Assembly: GCA_027451345.1 (NCBI GenBank)
Contig: DAIDJO010000013.1
Location: 1-52,403 of the forward strand
DNA from: Solirubrobacterales bacterium
GTDB taxonomy: Bacteria; Actinomycetota; Thermoleophilia; Solirubrobacterales; Solirubrobacteraceae
Reading direction: 5' to 3'
Length of the DNA: 52,403 bases
The notes beneath the pieces are model-generated. The model was given only the letters and a program-made list of their open reading frames with translations. It made no database searches and was not told where the DNA came from. Below, piece by piece: positions 18,088-29,683 of the stretch (position 1 is its first letter; the number at the start of each line of letters is the position of its first letter). The position numbers and the translations under genes were made by a program.

Positions 18088-18711
18088 CTACCGACGGCGG
18101 GCTCGGCTCATCGCGTCCGCCGACGCGTCCTCGCCCTCGGCGCGGAGCCCGGCGATCACCCCGTCGATGTCCGCGGCCGGCTCGCCCTGCTCGAGCTTGG
18201 CCTTGACCTCCATTCGGCTGATGCGCAGCTCCACGCCGACGATCGCCCGCAGCTGCGCCTCGATGTAGGGTCGCGGCGCGTCGTCGACGCTCCAGGGCTC
18301 CGGGCGCGTCGCCTCGTGACGGTCCGTCAGGGCACGCACGACCGCCTCCAGCCAGGTCGGGTCGTCGTGCACCACCAGCTCGCCGTACAGGTGGGCGATC
18401 ACGTAGTTCCACGTCGGCACGACCCGGCCGGTCGTCGTCTTGGTCTCGTACCAGGCGGGCGTGATGTACGCGTCGGGGCCATGCACGATCACCAGCGACT
18501 CCCCGACGGGCGACAGCCGCCAGTGCTCGTTGCGACGGGCCACGTGGCCGAGCAACCGGCCGAACCCGTCCGGCGCCGGCGCATGGATGAGCGGCAGGAA
18601 GGTGGCGAACAGGCCCTCCGTCGTCGCGGTGACGAGGTCGGCGGCGCGCAGGCCACTGAGCAGTCGCGCCGTCTCGGCGTCGTCGGCCCGCAGATGCCTG
18701 GGCAGGTACAT
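18088..18711 (-). CDS. PaiB-family FMN-binding negative transcriptional regulator
   Basis: 207 residues, the usual PaiB length, with all expected blocks: MYLPRHLR at the N-terminus, a LPLIHAP strand, GHVARRNEHW, VIVHGPDAYITPAWYETK, and VVPTWNYVIAHLYG. The fold is a split beta-barrel that binds FMN/haem-type cofactors. In Bacillus PaiB with PaiA affects sporulation and protease genes; here no PaiA is adjacent, so the role is unknown. It is convergent with the permease at 16897-18033 with 54 nt between stops. Confidence 0.9.
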   Translation of the reverse strand: MYLPRHLRADDAETARLLSGLRAADLVTATTEGLFATFLPLIHAPAPDGFGRLLGHVARRNEHWRLSPVGESLVIVHGPDAYITPAWYETKTTTGRVVPTWNYVIAHLYGELVVHDDPTWLEAVVRALTDRHEATRPEPWSVDDAPRPYIEAQLRAIVGVELRISRMEVKAKLEQGEPAADIDGVIAGLRAEGEDASADAMSRARRR

Positions 18712-18945
18712 GATCCCGGGAGGCTATCCGCGATGTCAGCGGGACGGGGGCGGACGGGCGAGTGCTCCTCGGTCGGGTGCGGAGATCATGTCCACGCCGC
18801 CCGGCCCGGGAGGAGCACCGCCGCGGCTCTCGCCAGCCGGGTGGTCGCCGCCGGATGCGCCCGCCGGGAGCTCGCCGCGGACCGAGGCGGGGTGCGCCGA
18901 GGCCGGAGCTGCGGGTCGGGCCCCCCGGGGGCCTGACCGCGATTC

Positions 18946-19064
18946 GACCTGCTCAACGTGGCAACGTGCGCACTCTCCCCGCACATTGCCTCCAACGCGC
19001 GCGAATCCGTGCACCTCGTAGCAATGTGCAGTAGCGCCGCGATCATTGCCACATTGAGCAGGTC
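18946..19064. repeat. 119-bp nested inverted-repeat element
   Basis: The outer arms are 21 bp (18946-18966 and 19044-19064) with two mismatches. The inner arms GCACATTGC (18981-18989) and GCAATGTGC (19021-19029) are perfect. The spacers between outer and inner arms are 14 nt on both sides, so the two halves are mirror images. The word CACATTGC or a close variant occurs four times. The element could form a cruciform, encode a structured RNA, bind a dimeric regulator cooperatively, or be a miniature transposable element. No gene is inside it. Confidence 0.7.
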
Positions 19065-19084
19065 AGGGTGAGCTGCTGCGCACC

Positions 19085-19118
19085 CGACACGCCGGCCAGC
19101 GGGATCACCGGCGTGTCG
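19085..19118. terminator. 11-bp perfect hairpin
   Basis: CGACACGCCGG and CCGGCGTGTCG are separated by 12 nt. There is no T-run. It may end transcription from the left or be part of the neighbouring repeat element. Confidence 0.35.
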
Positions 19119-19261
19119 CCCGCCCGGATCGCCGCTGACTCCCGTGCCGCCGGGACGGCGACCGGGTGGGATGCGCGACCCCGGGGTTCCGGTGGAGGTC
19201 CGGTGCCGTGCGGTCGCCCGCTAGCCTCGGCTGATCATCGGACGACCTCCCCGCTCGAGCC

Positions 19262-19996
19262 GTGTCCGGGCCTGAGCTCGCGGGACCTCCCCGCTCCGCG
19301 ATCGCTCGTCCCGAGGTCGTACGTCGGCTCGCCGGCGGGCGTCCGACCGCAGCCGTCTGGGTGAACCAGCTCGGCGGCATCACCTTCAGGGTGGACGATG
19401 CCGCCCGGCCACGCTTCATCAAATGGAGCCCACCGGAGGGACCGGATCTCGGAGCCGAGGCGGCTCGGCTGCGGTGGGCGTCCCAGTACGTCACCGTGCC
19501 CACCGTCCTCCAGCAGGGGTCCGACCGCGCCGGGCAATGGCTCGTCACCGCCGCCCTGCCCGGAGAGTCCGCCGTGTCGGATGTCTGGCGTGCGGAACCG
19601 GCCTCGGCCGCACGTGCGATCGGTGTTGGCCTGCGCCACCTGCACGATCGCCTCCCGCTGGACGGGTGCCCGTTCACCCACTGGTCGGCCCCCGAAGGCG
19701 GCTCCAACCCCCGGATCCAGATCGGGGGCCGGCCCAGTGTCGACCGGCTCGTGGTGTGCCACGGCGACCCGTGCGCACCGAACACGCTGATCGGTGACGA
19801 TGGGCGGCCGACCGGACACGTCGACCTCGGCTCGCTCGGACCCGCGGACCGTTGGGCGGATCTGGCCGTAGCCACCTGGAGCTTGGAATGGAACTACGGA
19901 CCGGGTTACGAGCGCGAGCTGCTCGCGGCCTACGGCGTGGAGCTCGACCCGGTGCGGACCAGCTATTACCGACGGCTGTGGGAGCTCGCCCCCTGA
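19262..19996 (+). CDS. aminoglycoside 3'-phosphotransferase-like kinase
   Basis: The 244-residue protein has the APH(3') pattern: a beta-rich N-lobe (AAVWVNQLGGITFRVDD, then RFIKWSP with the ATP-binding Lys), LRHLHDRLPLDGCPF, the catalytic loop VVCHGDPCAPNTL, the metal-binding GHVDLGSLG and ADLAVATWSLEWNYG near the end. All key Asp and Asn residues are present. It is slightly shorter than typical APH(3') enzymes (about 260-270). The family phosphorylates aminoglycosides with ATP, but environmental members may act on other amino sugars. Start is a GTG with no clear Shine-Dalgarno sequence. The stop codon begins an 18-bp tandem repeat array. Confidence 0.82.
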   Translation: MSGPELAGPPRSAIARPEVVRRLAGGRPTAAVWVNQLGGITFRVDDAARPRFIKWSPPEGPDLGAEAARLRWASQYVTVPTVLQQGSDRAGQWLVTAALPGESAVSDVWRAEPASAARAIGVGLRHLHDRLPLDGCPFTHWSAPEGGSNPRIQIGGRPSVDRLVVCHGDPCAPNTLIGDDGRPTGHVDLGSLGPADRWADLAVATWSLEWNYGPGYERELLAAYGVELDPVRTSYYRRLWELAP

Positions 19997-20060
19997 CCTC
20001 GGAGCGGCCTCTCACCTCGGAGCGGCCTCTGACCTCGGAGCGGCCTCTGACCTCGGCCGG
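19994..20060 (+). repeat. 3.5 copies of an 18-bp tandem repeat over a stop codon
   Basis: The unit TGACCTCGGAGCGGCCTC starts with the stop codon of the kinase gene. It occurs at 19994, 20012 (with TCA instead of TGA) and 20030, with a partial copy at 20048. As 18 is divisible by 3, every further TGA is in frame. The next 130 bp to 20190 contain no other feature that I can see. Confidence 0.85.
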
Positions 20061-20190
20061 CGACCTCGAGCACGTGCGAGCCTGAGCACGGTGTCGCCCG
20101 TTCCCGCGGGGTAGCGGGGTGGACACTGGGGTGCGGGCGCCCTGGTGCTCGCGCCATCGCTGTGCCGACCCAACGACGGGCGGTGAGCTG

Positions 20191-20636
20191 ATGGGGTACC
20201 GGGTGCTTGCGTCAGGGGACGCCTTCTGGCGACCGTCCAACCAGATGTCCGTGAAGAGCACTGACCTCGGCAGGCAGCTCGGCTCCGACCGGCTCGGCGC
20301 CCGCCTCCGGCGCCTGAGGCCCGGCCAGGCCTCCACCCGGCACCGTCACGTCAGCCAGCACGAGCTGTACCCGTGGTCGACGGAACGGGTCGGATGCGCA
20401 TCGAGGCGGAGCTGCTGACACTGCCGCGGCTCCCCGCCGTGCTGGTCGAGCCCGACACGGTCCGCCGGTGTTCAACGACACGCCGCAGGATGTCCTGTGG
20501 CTCGTCGTCGGCACGCCGGTCGAGGCCGCCAACACCCTGGAGATGACGCCCGAGCTCCTCCGGCAGCTGTACCCGGACGGCCGGCCCCGTGCCGGTGCCG
20601 CCCGAGCTCGAGCGGCACCGGCACGACGCCGGCTGA
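20191..20636 (+). pseudogene. frameshifted cupin-domain protein
   Basis: Joined over three reading frames, the segment encodes a typical small cupin: MGYRVLASGDAFWRPSN, GARLRRLRPGQASTRHRHV with metal-binding His residues, then (after 2 extra bases near 20366) VVDGTGRMRIEAE, then (after one missing G near 20467) VFNDTPQDVLWLVVG, EAANTLEMTPELL, and finally (one extra base near 20587) a PPEL end and a stop at 20634. Three indels in about 450 bp argue for a real pseudogene rather than a single sequencing error. The intact protein would have been about 145 residues. Confidence 0.75.
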
Positions 20637-20663
20637 GCGCAGGTCGCTGTACCCGAGCGCACC

Positions 20664-20713
20664 CGTTCTCTGCATCCAAACTTCGTAATGGCGAGGTTCG
20701 GATACAGAGAACG
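20664..20713. repeat. 22-bp imperfect stem-loop before nucS
   Basis: The arms 20664-20685 and 20692-20713 pair over 22 bp with three mismatches and a 6-nt loop. The stem is less GC-rich than its surroundings. It could terminate transcription from the cupin pseudogene, or be a remnant of a mobile element end. There is no gene in 20637-20763 besides it. Confidence 0.55.
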
Positions 20714-20763
20714 CCGGGCTCGTGCCGCACGTCGTCCAGAGCACGCGTAGCCTTGAGGATCCG

Positions 20764-21462
20764 ATGCGCCTCATCGTTGCCCGCTGCTCCGCTACCTATA
20801 GCGGGCGGCTCGACACCCTGCTGCCGGAGGCCACCCGGCTCATCATGATTAAGGCCGACGGAACAGTCATGTTGTGGGCCGATGGTGGGGGGTCTAGTGT
20901 CAAGCCGCTGAACTGGATGACGCCGCCGACGGTGATCGAGCAGGACGGGGAGCCCCCGGAGCGGATCACGGTCCGCAAGCATGCGGGCCGCAGCGAGGAT
21001 CGGCTCGAGATCACGCTGACGGAGATCCTCTCGGATGTGACGCACGCCATGGGGGTGCCGGATGACGACGCCGCGCTGGCCAAGGACGGCGTCGAGGCCC
21101 ACCTGCAGGAGCTCCTGGCCGAGCAACCGCACTGGTGCGGGGAGGGGTTGCGCCTGGTGCGGCGCGAATGGCCCACGGACATCGGGCCGGTCGACCTGAT
21201 GTGCCGGGACGGCGAGGACGGCTGGGTCGCGGTCGAGATCAAGCGTGTCGCCACGATCGAGTCGGTCGAGCAGATCACCCGCTACCTCGAGCGCCTGCGC
21301 GCCGACGCGCAGTTCGCGGGCTGCCGGGGCGTCCTCGCCGCCCAGACGATCAAGCCCCAGGCGCGGGTGCTCGCCGAGGCGCGCGGCATCGCCTGTGTCG
21401 AGGTGGATCTGGCGGTGCTGCGTGGCGAACGTGAGCCGGAGCTGCGACTGTTTGCGGCATGA
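20764..21462 (+). CDS. nucS: mismatch-specific endonuclease NucS (EndoMS)
   Basis: The 232-residue protein starts MRLIVARCSATYSGRL as actinobacterial NucS proteins do. It has an N-terminal beta domain and a C-terminal PD-(D/E)XK nuclease domain with GPVDLMCRD and VAVEIKR supplying the catalytic Asp, Glu and Lys. The last residues (EPELRLF) look like a beta-clamp-binding motif, which is known to be used by actinobacterial NucS. The enzyme cuts both strands at mismatches and replaces MutS/MutL in these bacteria. GAGG lies 5 nt before the ATG. The stop overlaps the next start (ATGA). Confidence 0.95.
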   Translation: MRLIVARCSATYSGRLDTLLPEATRLIMIKADGTVMLWADGGGSSVKPLNWMTPPTVIEQDGEPPERITVRKHAGRSEDRLEITLTEILSDVTHAMGVPDDDAALAKDGVEAHLQELLAEQPHWCGEGLRLVRREWPTDIGPVDLMCRDGEDGWVAVEIKRVATIESVEQITRYLERLRADAQFAGCRGVLAAQTIKPQARVLAEARGIACVEVDLAVLRGEREPELRLFAA

Positions 21463-22229
21463 CCGACACCGCTCCCCTTCTCACCGAGCGCCGCGAGCGC
21501 GTCCTGGTGATCACGCTGAACCGCCCCGAGCAGCGCAACGCCGTCAACGCTGAGCTCGCCCGCGGCCTGGCGAGCGCCCTCGACGAGCTGGAGAGCGACC
21601 CGTCGCTCGCCGTCGGGATCGTCACCGGAGCCGGTGGCTTCTTCTGCGCCGGCATGGACCTCAAGGCGTTCGCCGCGGGCGAGACGCCCTGGGTCGAGGG
21701 ATCCGGCTTTGCCGGGATCACCGAGCGCGTCGGCGACAAGCCGCTGATCGCGGCGATCGAGGGCTTCGCGGTGGCCGGGGGTCTCGAGATCGCGCTCGCC
21801 TGCGACCTGATCGTGGCCGCGAGCGGTGCCCGGCTCGGCATTCCGGAGGTGAAGCGCTCGCTGGTGGCGGCGGGCGGTGGGCTGCTGCGCCTGCCACGGA
21901 TGCTCCCGCGCAACGTGGCCAATGAGCTGGCGCTGACCGGCGATCCGATCACCGCCGAGCGCGCACACGCCCTCGGTCTCGTCAACCGCGTGACGGAGCC
22001 GGGCACCGCCCTCGACGGCGCGCTCGAACTCGCGGCAGCCATCGCGGCCAACGGCCCGCTCGCGCTGGCCGGCAGCAAGCGCATCCTCCGCGAGTCGGTG
22101 GACTGGCCCCAGAGCGAGGCGTTCGAGCGCCAGGCCCCGATCTGGCAGCCCATCTTCGCCTCGCAGGACGCGCACGAGGGCGCGACGGCGTTTGCCGAGA
22201 AGCGCCCGCCCGTCTGGCGCGGCCGGTAG
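21459..22229 (+). CDS. enoyl-CoA hydratase/isomerase (crotonase) family protein
   Basis: A 256-residue crotonase with ITLNRPEQRNAVN, the first oxyanion-hole segment FFCAGMDLKAF, the second GFAVAGGLEIALACDLIVA, and LGIPEVKRSLV carrying one catalytic Glu (IPEV). The other Glu position of classical hydratases is not obvious, so isomerase or another crotonase reaction is possible. Its ATG overlaps the nucS stop by 4 nt; the coupling is positional and says little about function. No other beta-oxidation genes are adjacent. Confidence 0.88.
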   Translation: MTDTAPLLTERRERVLVITLNRPEQRNAVNAELARGLASALDELESDPSLAVGIVTGAGGFFCAGMDLKAFAAGETPWVEGSGFAGITERVGDKPLIAAIEGFAVAGGLEIALACDLIVAASGARLGIPEVKRSLVAAGGGLLRLPRMLPRNVANELALTGDPITAERAHALGLVNRVTEPGTALDGALELAAAIAANGPLALAGSKRILRESVDWPQSEAFERQAPIWQPIFASQDAHEGATAFAEKRPPVWRGR

Positions 22230-22300
22230 ATCCCACGGCCCGCGCCGAGCCGCCGAGCGCGTCGGCCGCGCACGGCGCAGCTCCGATCTCCAGGCTCGGA

Positions 22301-22726
22301 CTAGCCCTCACCCCAGGCGGTGGCGACGATCGACCGCGGCCCGCCATGCTCGCGGTGCTCGCACAGGTAGATCCCCTGCCAGGTGCCGAGCGCCGGCCGG
22401 CCACTGGCCAACGGAAGGGTCAGGGATGGCCCGAGCAGCGAGGCCTTGATGTGCGCCGGCATGTCATCGGACCCCTCGAGGGTGTGGCTCCAGAAGCCCG
22501 CCTGCTCGGGGACCGCATCGTTGAACCAGGACTCGAAGTCCCGGCGCACGTCGGGCGATGCGTTCTCGTTCAACGTCAGTGACGCCGAGGTGTGCTGAAT
22601 CAGGAGGTGCAGGAGCCCGACCCGGATCCGGCCGAGACCCTCGATGCCGTCGAGGATGTCGCGGGTGATGAGATGGAACCCACGCGGCCGGGGGGCGAGC
22701 GTGATCCGACCCTGGATCCAGATCAT
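22301..22726 (-). CDS. YjbQ/UPF0047 family protein (secondary thiamine-phosphate synthase-like)
   Basis: 141 residues with the family signature blocks [43 protein letters not shown] and [15 protein letters not shown]. The His residues in the second and last blocks form the conserved putative metal site. YjbQ proteins show weak thiamine-phosphate synthase activity in vitro; their real role is unsettled. The start at the ATG 22724-22726 is fixed by TATGCT exactly 7 nt upstream on the minus strand. It is divergent from the secreted repeat protein, with 47 bp shared. Confidence 0.9.
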   Translation of the reverse strand: MIWIQGRITLAPRPRGFHLITRDILDGIEGLGRIRVGLLHLLIQHTSASLTLNENASPDVRRDFESWFNDAVPEQAGFWSHTLEGSDDMPAHIKASLLGPSLTLPLASGRPALGTWQGIYLCEHREHGGPRSIVATAWGEG

Positions 22727-22733
22727 TGGCCTC

Positions 22734-22767
22734 AGCATAGGCACCCCGCCACCTCCCCGGATATGGT
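22734..22767. promoter_or_regulatory. back-to-back leaderless promoters
   Basis: Minus strand: TATGCT (22734-22739) lies 7 nt before the yjbQ ATG. Plus strand: TATGGT (22762-22767) lies 6 nt before the ATG at 22774. Neither gene has a separate Shine-Dalgarno sequence at the usual distance. Confidence 0.5.
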
Positions 22768-22773
22768 GCCAGG

Positions 22774-23847
22774 ATGCCGTGCCCGCACCCACCACACCGG
22801 CCCACCGTCCGCAGGTGGCTCACGGGCGCGCTCGGCGCGGCCGCCATGGCGATGGCCCTGACGGCCGGTGCCGCACAGGCCGCCCTGACGCCCCTGCCGG
22901 GGAAGCTCGCCGTGGCCCCCGGCCGCGCGCTCAGCGCGGTCGCCTGTCCCTCGGCGTCGGTCTGTGTCGCGACCGCCGGCACCCAGGAGCTCACGTTCAA
23001 CCCGCTCCGATTCCGACGCCCGGTGACCCGCACGCTGTTCACGGGGCGCGGCCTCATGATCGACGGGCTCTGGTGCGCGAGCACCCGCGCGTGCGTGGGC
23101 ATCGACTTCCAGAGCGCGGACGCCTTCGACCCGCTCACGCCCCATCCCACCGCGCCGGTGCGGCTGGAGCCGGTGACGGGCGAGGGGCTCGTCGCAGTGC
23201 GCTGCCCGTCGCGCGTCGAGTGCGTGGCCGTCGACAGCTTCGGCGACGCGATCACCTATGACCCGGTGAGCGGCCGCAGACTGCGCGCCCAGATCAAGGT
23301 GGACGGCGACGAGCGGCTCACCGCGCTCGCCTGCCCGTCCGCCACCCAGTGCACGGCGCTCGACGACGCCGGGTACGAGTACACCTTCCAGCCCCGGACG
23401 GGCCGCCCGCTCGGGCGCTACCGCATCGATCCAGCGGTCGGCCTGAACGCGCCGTCGGGTGGCTCCGACAGCGAGCTCGACGGCGTCTCGTGCCCCGGCG
23501 CGCACCTGTGCGCCGCGGTCGACACCCTCGGGAACCTGATCGCGTTCGACCCCCTCGCCGCCGGGACCCCCGCGGCGTTCTCCCTCACGACGCTCGCCGT
23601 GGATCCGGGTGGGTCGCTCGCGGCGATCAGCTGCAAGCGCACCGGTGTCTGCGTCGCCGTCGACCGCGGCGGCAACGCCGTCGGCGGCTCGATCGGGAGC
23701 GCTGCGAGCGGCACCTCCGCCTCCGTTCAGCTGCAGCACGTGCCCGGTGCGCAGGCGCTCAGTTCCGTCGCCTGCCCGACGACCAGCCGCTGCATCGCCG
23801 TGGACAGCGCGGGCAATGCGTTCCAGCTCGCGGTGACCTCGACGTAG
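22774..23847 (+). CDS. secreted protein with seven Cys-pair repeats, probable beta-propeller
   Basis: The 357-residue protein has a signal peptide (basic start, hydrophobic [18 protein letters not shown]). Seven repeats follow, each with two cysteines about seven residues apart: [77 protein letters not shown]. Most continue as AVDSxG and then a beta-rich strand mentioning F/YDP. The spacing of 40-50 residues fits one propeller blade each, with one disulfide per blade. I know of similar repeats in actinobacterial exported proteins but not of a function. A leaderless promoter lies directly upstream. It could be a surface binding or sensor protein. Confidence 0.7.
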   Translation: MPCPHPPHRPTVRRWLTGALGAAAMAMALTAGAAQAALTPLPGKLAVAPGRALSAVACPSASVCVATAGTQELTFNPLRFRRPVTRTLFTGRGLMIDGLWCASTRACVGIDFQSADAFDPLTPHPTAPVRLEPVTGEGLVAVRCPSRVECVAVDSFGDAITYDPVSGRRLRAQIKVDGDERLTALACPSATQCTALDDAGYEYTFQPRTGRPLGRYRIDPAVGLNAPSGGSDSELDGVSCPGAHLCAAVDTLGNLIAFDPLAAGTPAAFSLTTLAVDPGGSLAAISCKRTGVCVAVDRGGNAVGGSIGSAASGTSASVQLQHVPGAQALSSVACPTTSRCIAVDSAGNAFQLAVTST

Positions 23848-23882
23848 CGCGACCGGTCGCCCGACCCCGGCCCCGCCCGGCC

Positions 23883-28139
<4,257 letters not shown>

Positions 28140-28160
28140 CGACGCTTCTCTCTTCGTAGG

Positions 28161-28484
28161 TTAGCCCGTGGCCCGTCGGCGCGCCTCGTAGAGGAAGCCG
28201 GCGCTGCCGAAGAACGGTCCGAGCCCGCCGAGGACGGCGACGGTGACCGCGAGCCAGAACGGTAGGATCCGCCAGCGCACGGCGGCGATGCAGACGAGCG
28301 ACATGCCGATCCAGAGCAGTCCGTGGGAGAGCCCGAGGATGAACGTCTCCGGCTCCGGGTTGCCGAGCACGAAGGCGCAGATGAGCAGCGCCAGGTAGAT
28401 GCACGAGTGGAAGAGGGAGACCGCCTCCAGGCGATGGAGGGTGACCGTGCGCGTGAACGCGTTGGTTGTCGGTGGGGACGCCAT
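28161..28484 (-). CDS. DUF3817 membrane protein
   Basis: A 107-residue protein with three hydrophobic segments (about 24-42, 48-66, 70-92) and the DUF3817 pattern: FTRTVTLHRLEAVSLFHSCIY at the N-terminus and LGLSHGLLWIGMSL. Function of the family is unknown. It overlaps the NUDIX stop by one base and ends 21 nt before the kgd start on the same strand, so the three genes may form one transcript. A TAACCT box near 28160 could also give kgd its own start. Confidence 0.85.
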   Translation of the reverse strand: MASPPTTNAFTRTVTLHRLEAVSLFHSCIYLALLICAFVLGNPEPETFILGLSHGLLWIGMSLVCIAAVRWRILPFWLAVTVAVLGGLGPFFGSAGFLYEARRRATG

Positions 28485-29143
28485 CAGCTGACCGGATCAT
28501 CCAGCAACGCGGCGATGCCGCGCAGCGGCGAGTCGGCCTCGGACGGCCACTGCTCGACCGCCGGCGGCCACCAGGCGAACGAATCGTGCTCATCGTCGGG
28601 ACGGACCGCGGCGCCCGCGGGCAGCCACGCCTGGCCGACGAACATCACCATCCCGTTGTCGAGGCGCAGGAGCGCCTCGACGCGGAGACGCTCGGGGCGC
28701 ACCCCCCACTCCTCCTCGAGTTCGCGGGCGAGGGTGTCGGCCGGGTTCTCGTCGACCTCGACCGACCCCCCGGCGCCGAGCGCCCAGCGACCGGCCCAGG
28801 ACGCCACCCAGCCGGCGCGGCGGCCGGCCAGCCAGCTGCCGTCGGCGCCGCGCACGACGCAGAGCGCCGAGACGCTGTCCCCCGCGCCGTCGGCGAGCAG
28901 GCGCAGCGCCCAGCGGATCGGCTGCAGGACGAGCCGCAGGCCGGTCGGGGTGACCTCGAAGCTGACCATCCGCGCGGCGAACCCGTCGTAGCTCGGGGAG
29001 CCGCGCTCGCGGAGCCGGTCGAGCAGGCGGTCGGCCTCGGCGCTCGCCGCCGCGTCGGGCTGGAACGGCTCGGTTCGCCAGGCCGTCTCAATGTCGGCTG
29101 GGGACCAGGGCCGGCGGGCGAGGATCTCGGCGGAGGGCGGCAC
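28484..29143 (-). CDS. NUDIX hydrolase
   Basis: A 219-residue protein with a complete NUDIX box: GSVEVDENPADTLARELEEEWGV fits G-x5-E-x7-REUXEEXGU. A helical N-terminal extension of about 60 residues (PDAAASAEADRLLDRLRERG) precedes the domain; the purpose of this extension is unclear. The family cleaves nucleoside diphosphates linked to other groups; the substrate is not inferable. The GTG start at 29141-29143 has TACCGT exactly 7 nt upstream, which supports this start and a leaderless mRNA. Confidence 0.9.
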   Translation of the reverse strand: MPPSAEILARRPWSPADIETAWRTEPFQPDAAASAEADRLLDRLRERGSPSYDGFAARMVSFEVTPTGLRLVLQPIRWALRLLADGAGDSVSALCVVRGADGSWLAGRRAGWVASWAGRWALGAGGSVEVDENPADTLARELEEEWGVRPERLRVEALLRLDNGMVMFVGQAWLPAGAAVRPDDEHDSFAWWPPAVEQWPSEADSPLRGIAALLDDPVS

Positions 29144-29150
29144 GCCGCAA

Positions 29151-29156
29151 ACGGTA
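29151..29156 (-). promoter_or_regulatory. -10 box for the NUDIX-DUF3817 unit
   Basis: TACCGT on the minus strand, then 7 nt, then the GTG start; no Shine-Dalgarno sequence. Confidence 0.5.
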
Positions 29157-29208
29157 GCCCGCCGGGGCGCCCCCGGGCGGGCCGGGGCACCTCACGGTGG
29201 ACCGGGGC

Positions 29209-29264
29209 TCAGAACGGCGGTCGCGGCGGGGCGGGGTGGGGATCAGAACGGCGGTCGCAGCGGG
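29209..29264. repeat. two 22-bp direct copies over a gene's stop codon
   Basis: TCAGAACGGCGGTCGC[G/A]GCGGG occurs at 29209-29230 and 29243-29264. The right copy contains the stop codon (minus strand) and last codons of the small protein at 29243-29614, the left copy lies just downstream of it. The offset of 34 nt is not in frame. Confidence 0.8.
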
Positions 29265-29614
29265 GGCGGGAGCTCCCGCTCATCGTCGCCGCGGCCGCCG
29301 CCGGGCCGGACGACCTCGAGCTCGCGCGCCTCGTCGGCGACCGCGTCGAGAACCTCCTCCTCGGCCTCCTCCTGCTCGCGATTGTGATCGCCGTCGCAGA
29401 GGACGCGGAAGGCGCCGGTGACGCCGCCGTCGGCCTGCAGGACGATCCCGGGGAGGATCTGCTCACCCTCCTCGAGGCCGAGCCGCTCGATGTCGAAGTG
29501 CGACATGCCGATCCCCCAGGTGTGGTGGCCGGGGTTCTCCCGGTCGTGGGCGGCCACGCCCTGGGCCAGCCGCTCGAGCAGGTAGGCGATCTTGCTGCGT
29601 CCGTCCTGGGCCAT
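29243..29614 (-). CDS. conserved-looking small acidic protein of unknown function
   Basis: A 123-residue soluble protein that I do not recognise. It starts MAQDGRSKIAYLLERLAQGVAAHD, then has HHTWGIGMSHFDIERLGLEEGEQILPGIVLQ and a FRVLCDGDHN segment; the tail is very acidic (about 80-108) and ends in Pro/Arg. His and Asp residues in the middle might bind a metal, but this is speculation. A TAGGCT box lies 8 nt upstream of the ATG. It is divergent from the MBL hydrolase gene (69 bp apart). Codon pattern supports a real gene. Confidence 0.65.
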   Translation of the reverse strand: MAQDGRSKIAYLLERLAQGVAAHDRENPGHHTWGIGMSHFDIERLGLEEGEQILPGIVLQADGGVTGAFRVLCDGDHNREQEEAEEEVLDAVADEARELEVVRPGGGRGDDERELPPPLRPPF

Positions 29615-29670
29615 CCCGGCAAAGCCTACCCCACCGCGACCGGGCGCAGCGGGCCTTTCAACCGAGTGGT

Positions 29671-29676
29671 TACGCT
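29671..29676 (+). promoter_or_regulatory. -10 box for the MBL hydrolase
   Basis: TACGCT, then CTGTGAG (7 nt), then the GTG start at 29684. This fixes the start and suggests a leaderless transcript. Confidence 0.5.
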
Positions 29677-29683
29677 CTGTGAG

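Larger units (their letters stand above)
18712..19261. other. gene-free stretch with inverted-repeat elements
   Basis: No convincing coding sequence is present in these 550 bp. The section 18712-18945 is plain GC-rich DNA. It is followed by the 119-bp symmetrical element at 18946-19064, an 11-bp hairpin at 19085-19118, and a probable promoter region for the aminoglycoside-phosphotransferase-like gene. Confidence 0.6.

Noticed and set aside
18736..19014. Small open frame in the gene-free stretch
   Set aside because: Low-complexity Pro/Gly/Ala/Arg product without start signals, crossing the inverted-repeat arms; unlikely to be coding.
19994..20060. Possible CRISPR-like array
   Set aside because: The 18-bp units are directly adjacent with no spacers; a simple tandem repeat.
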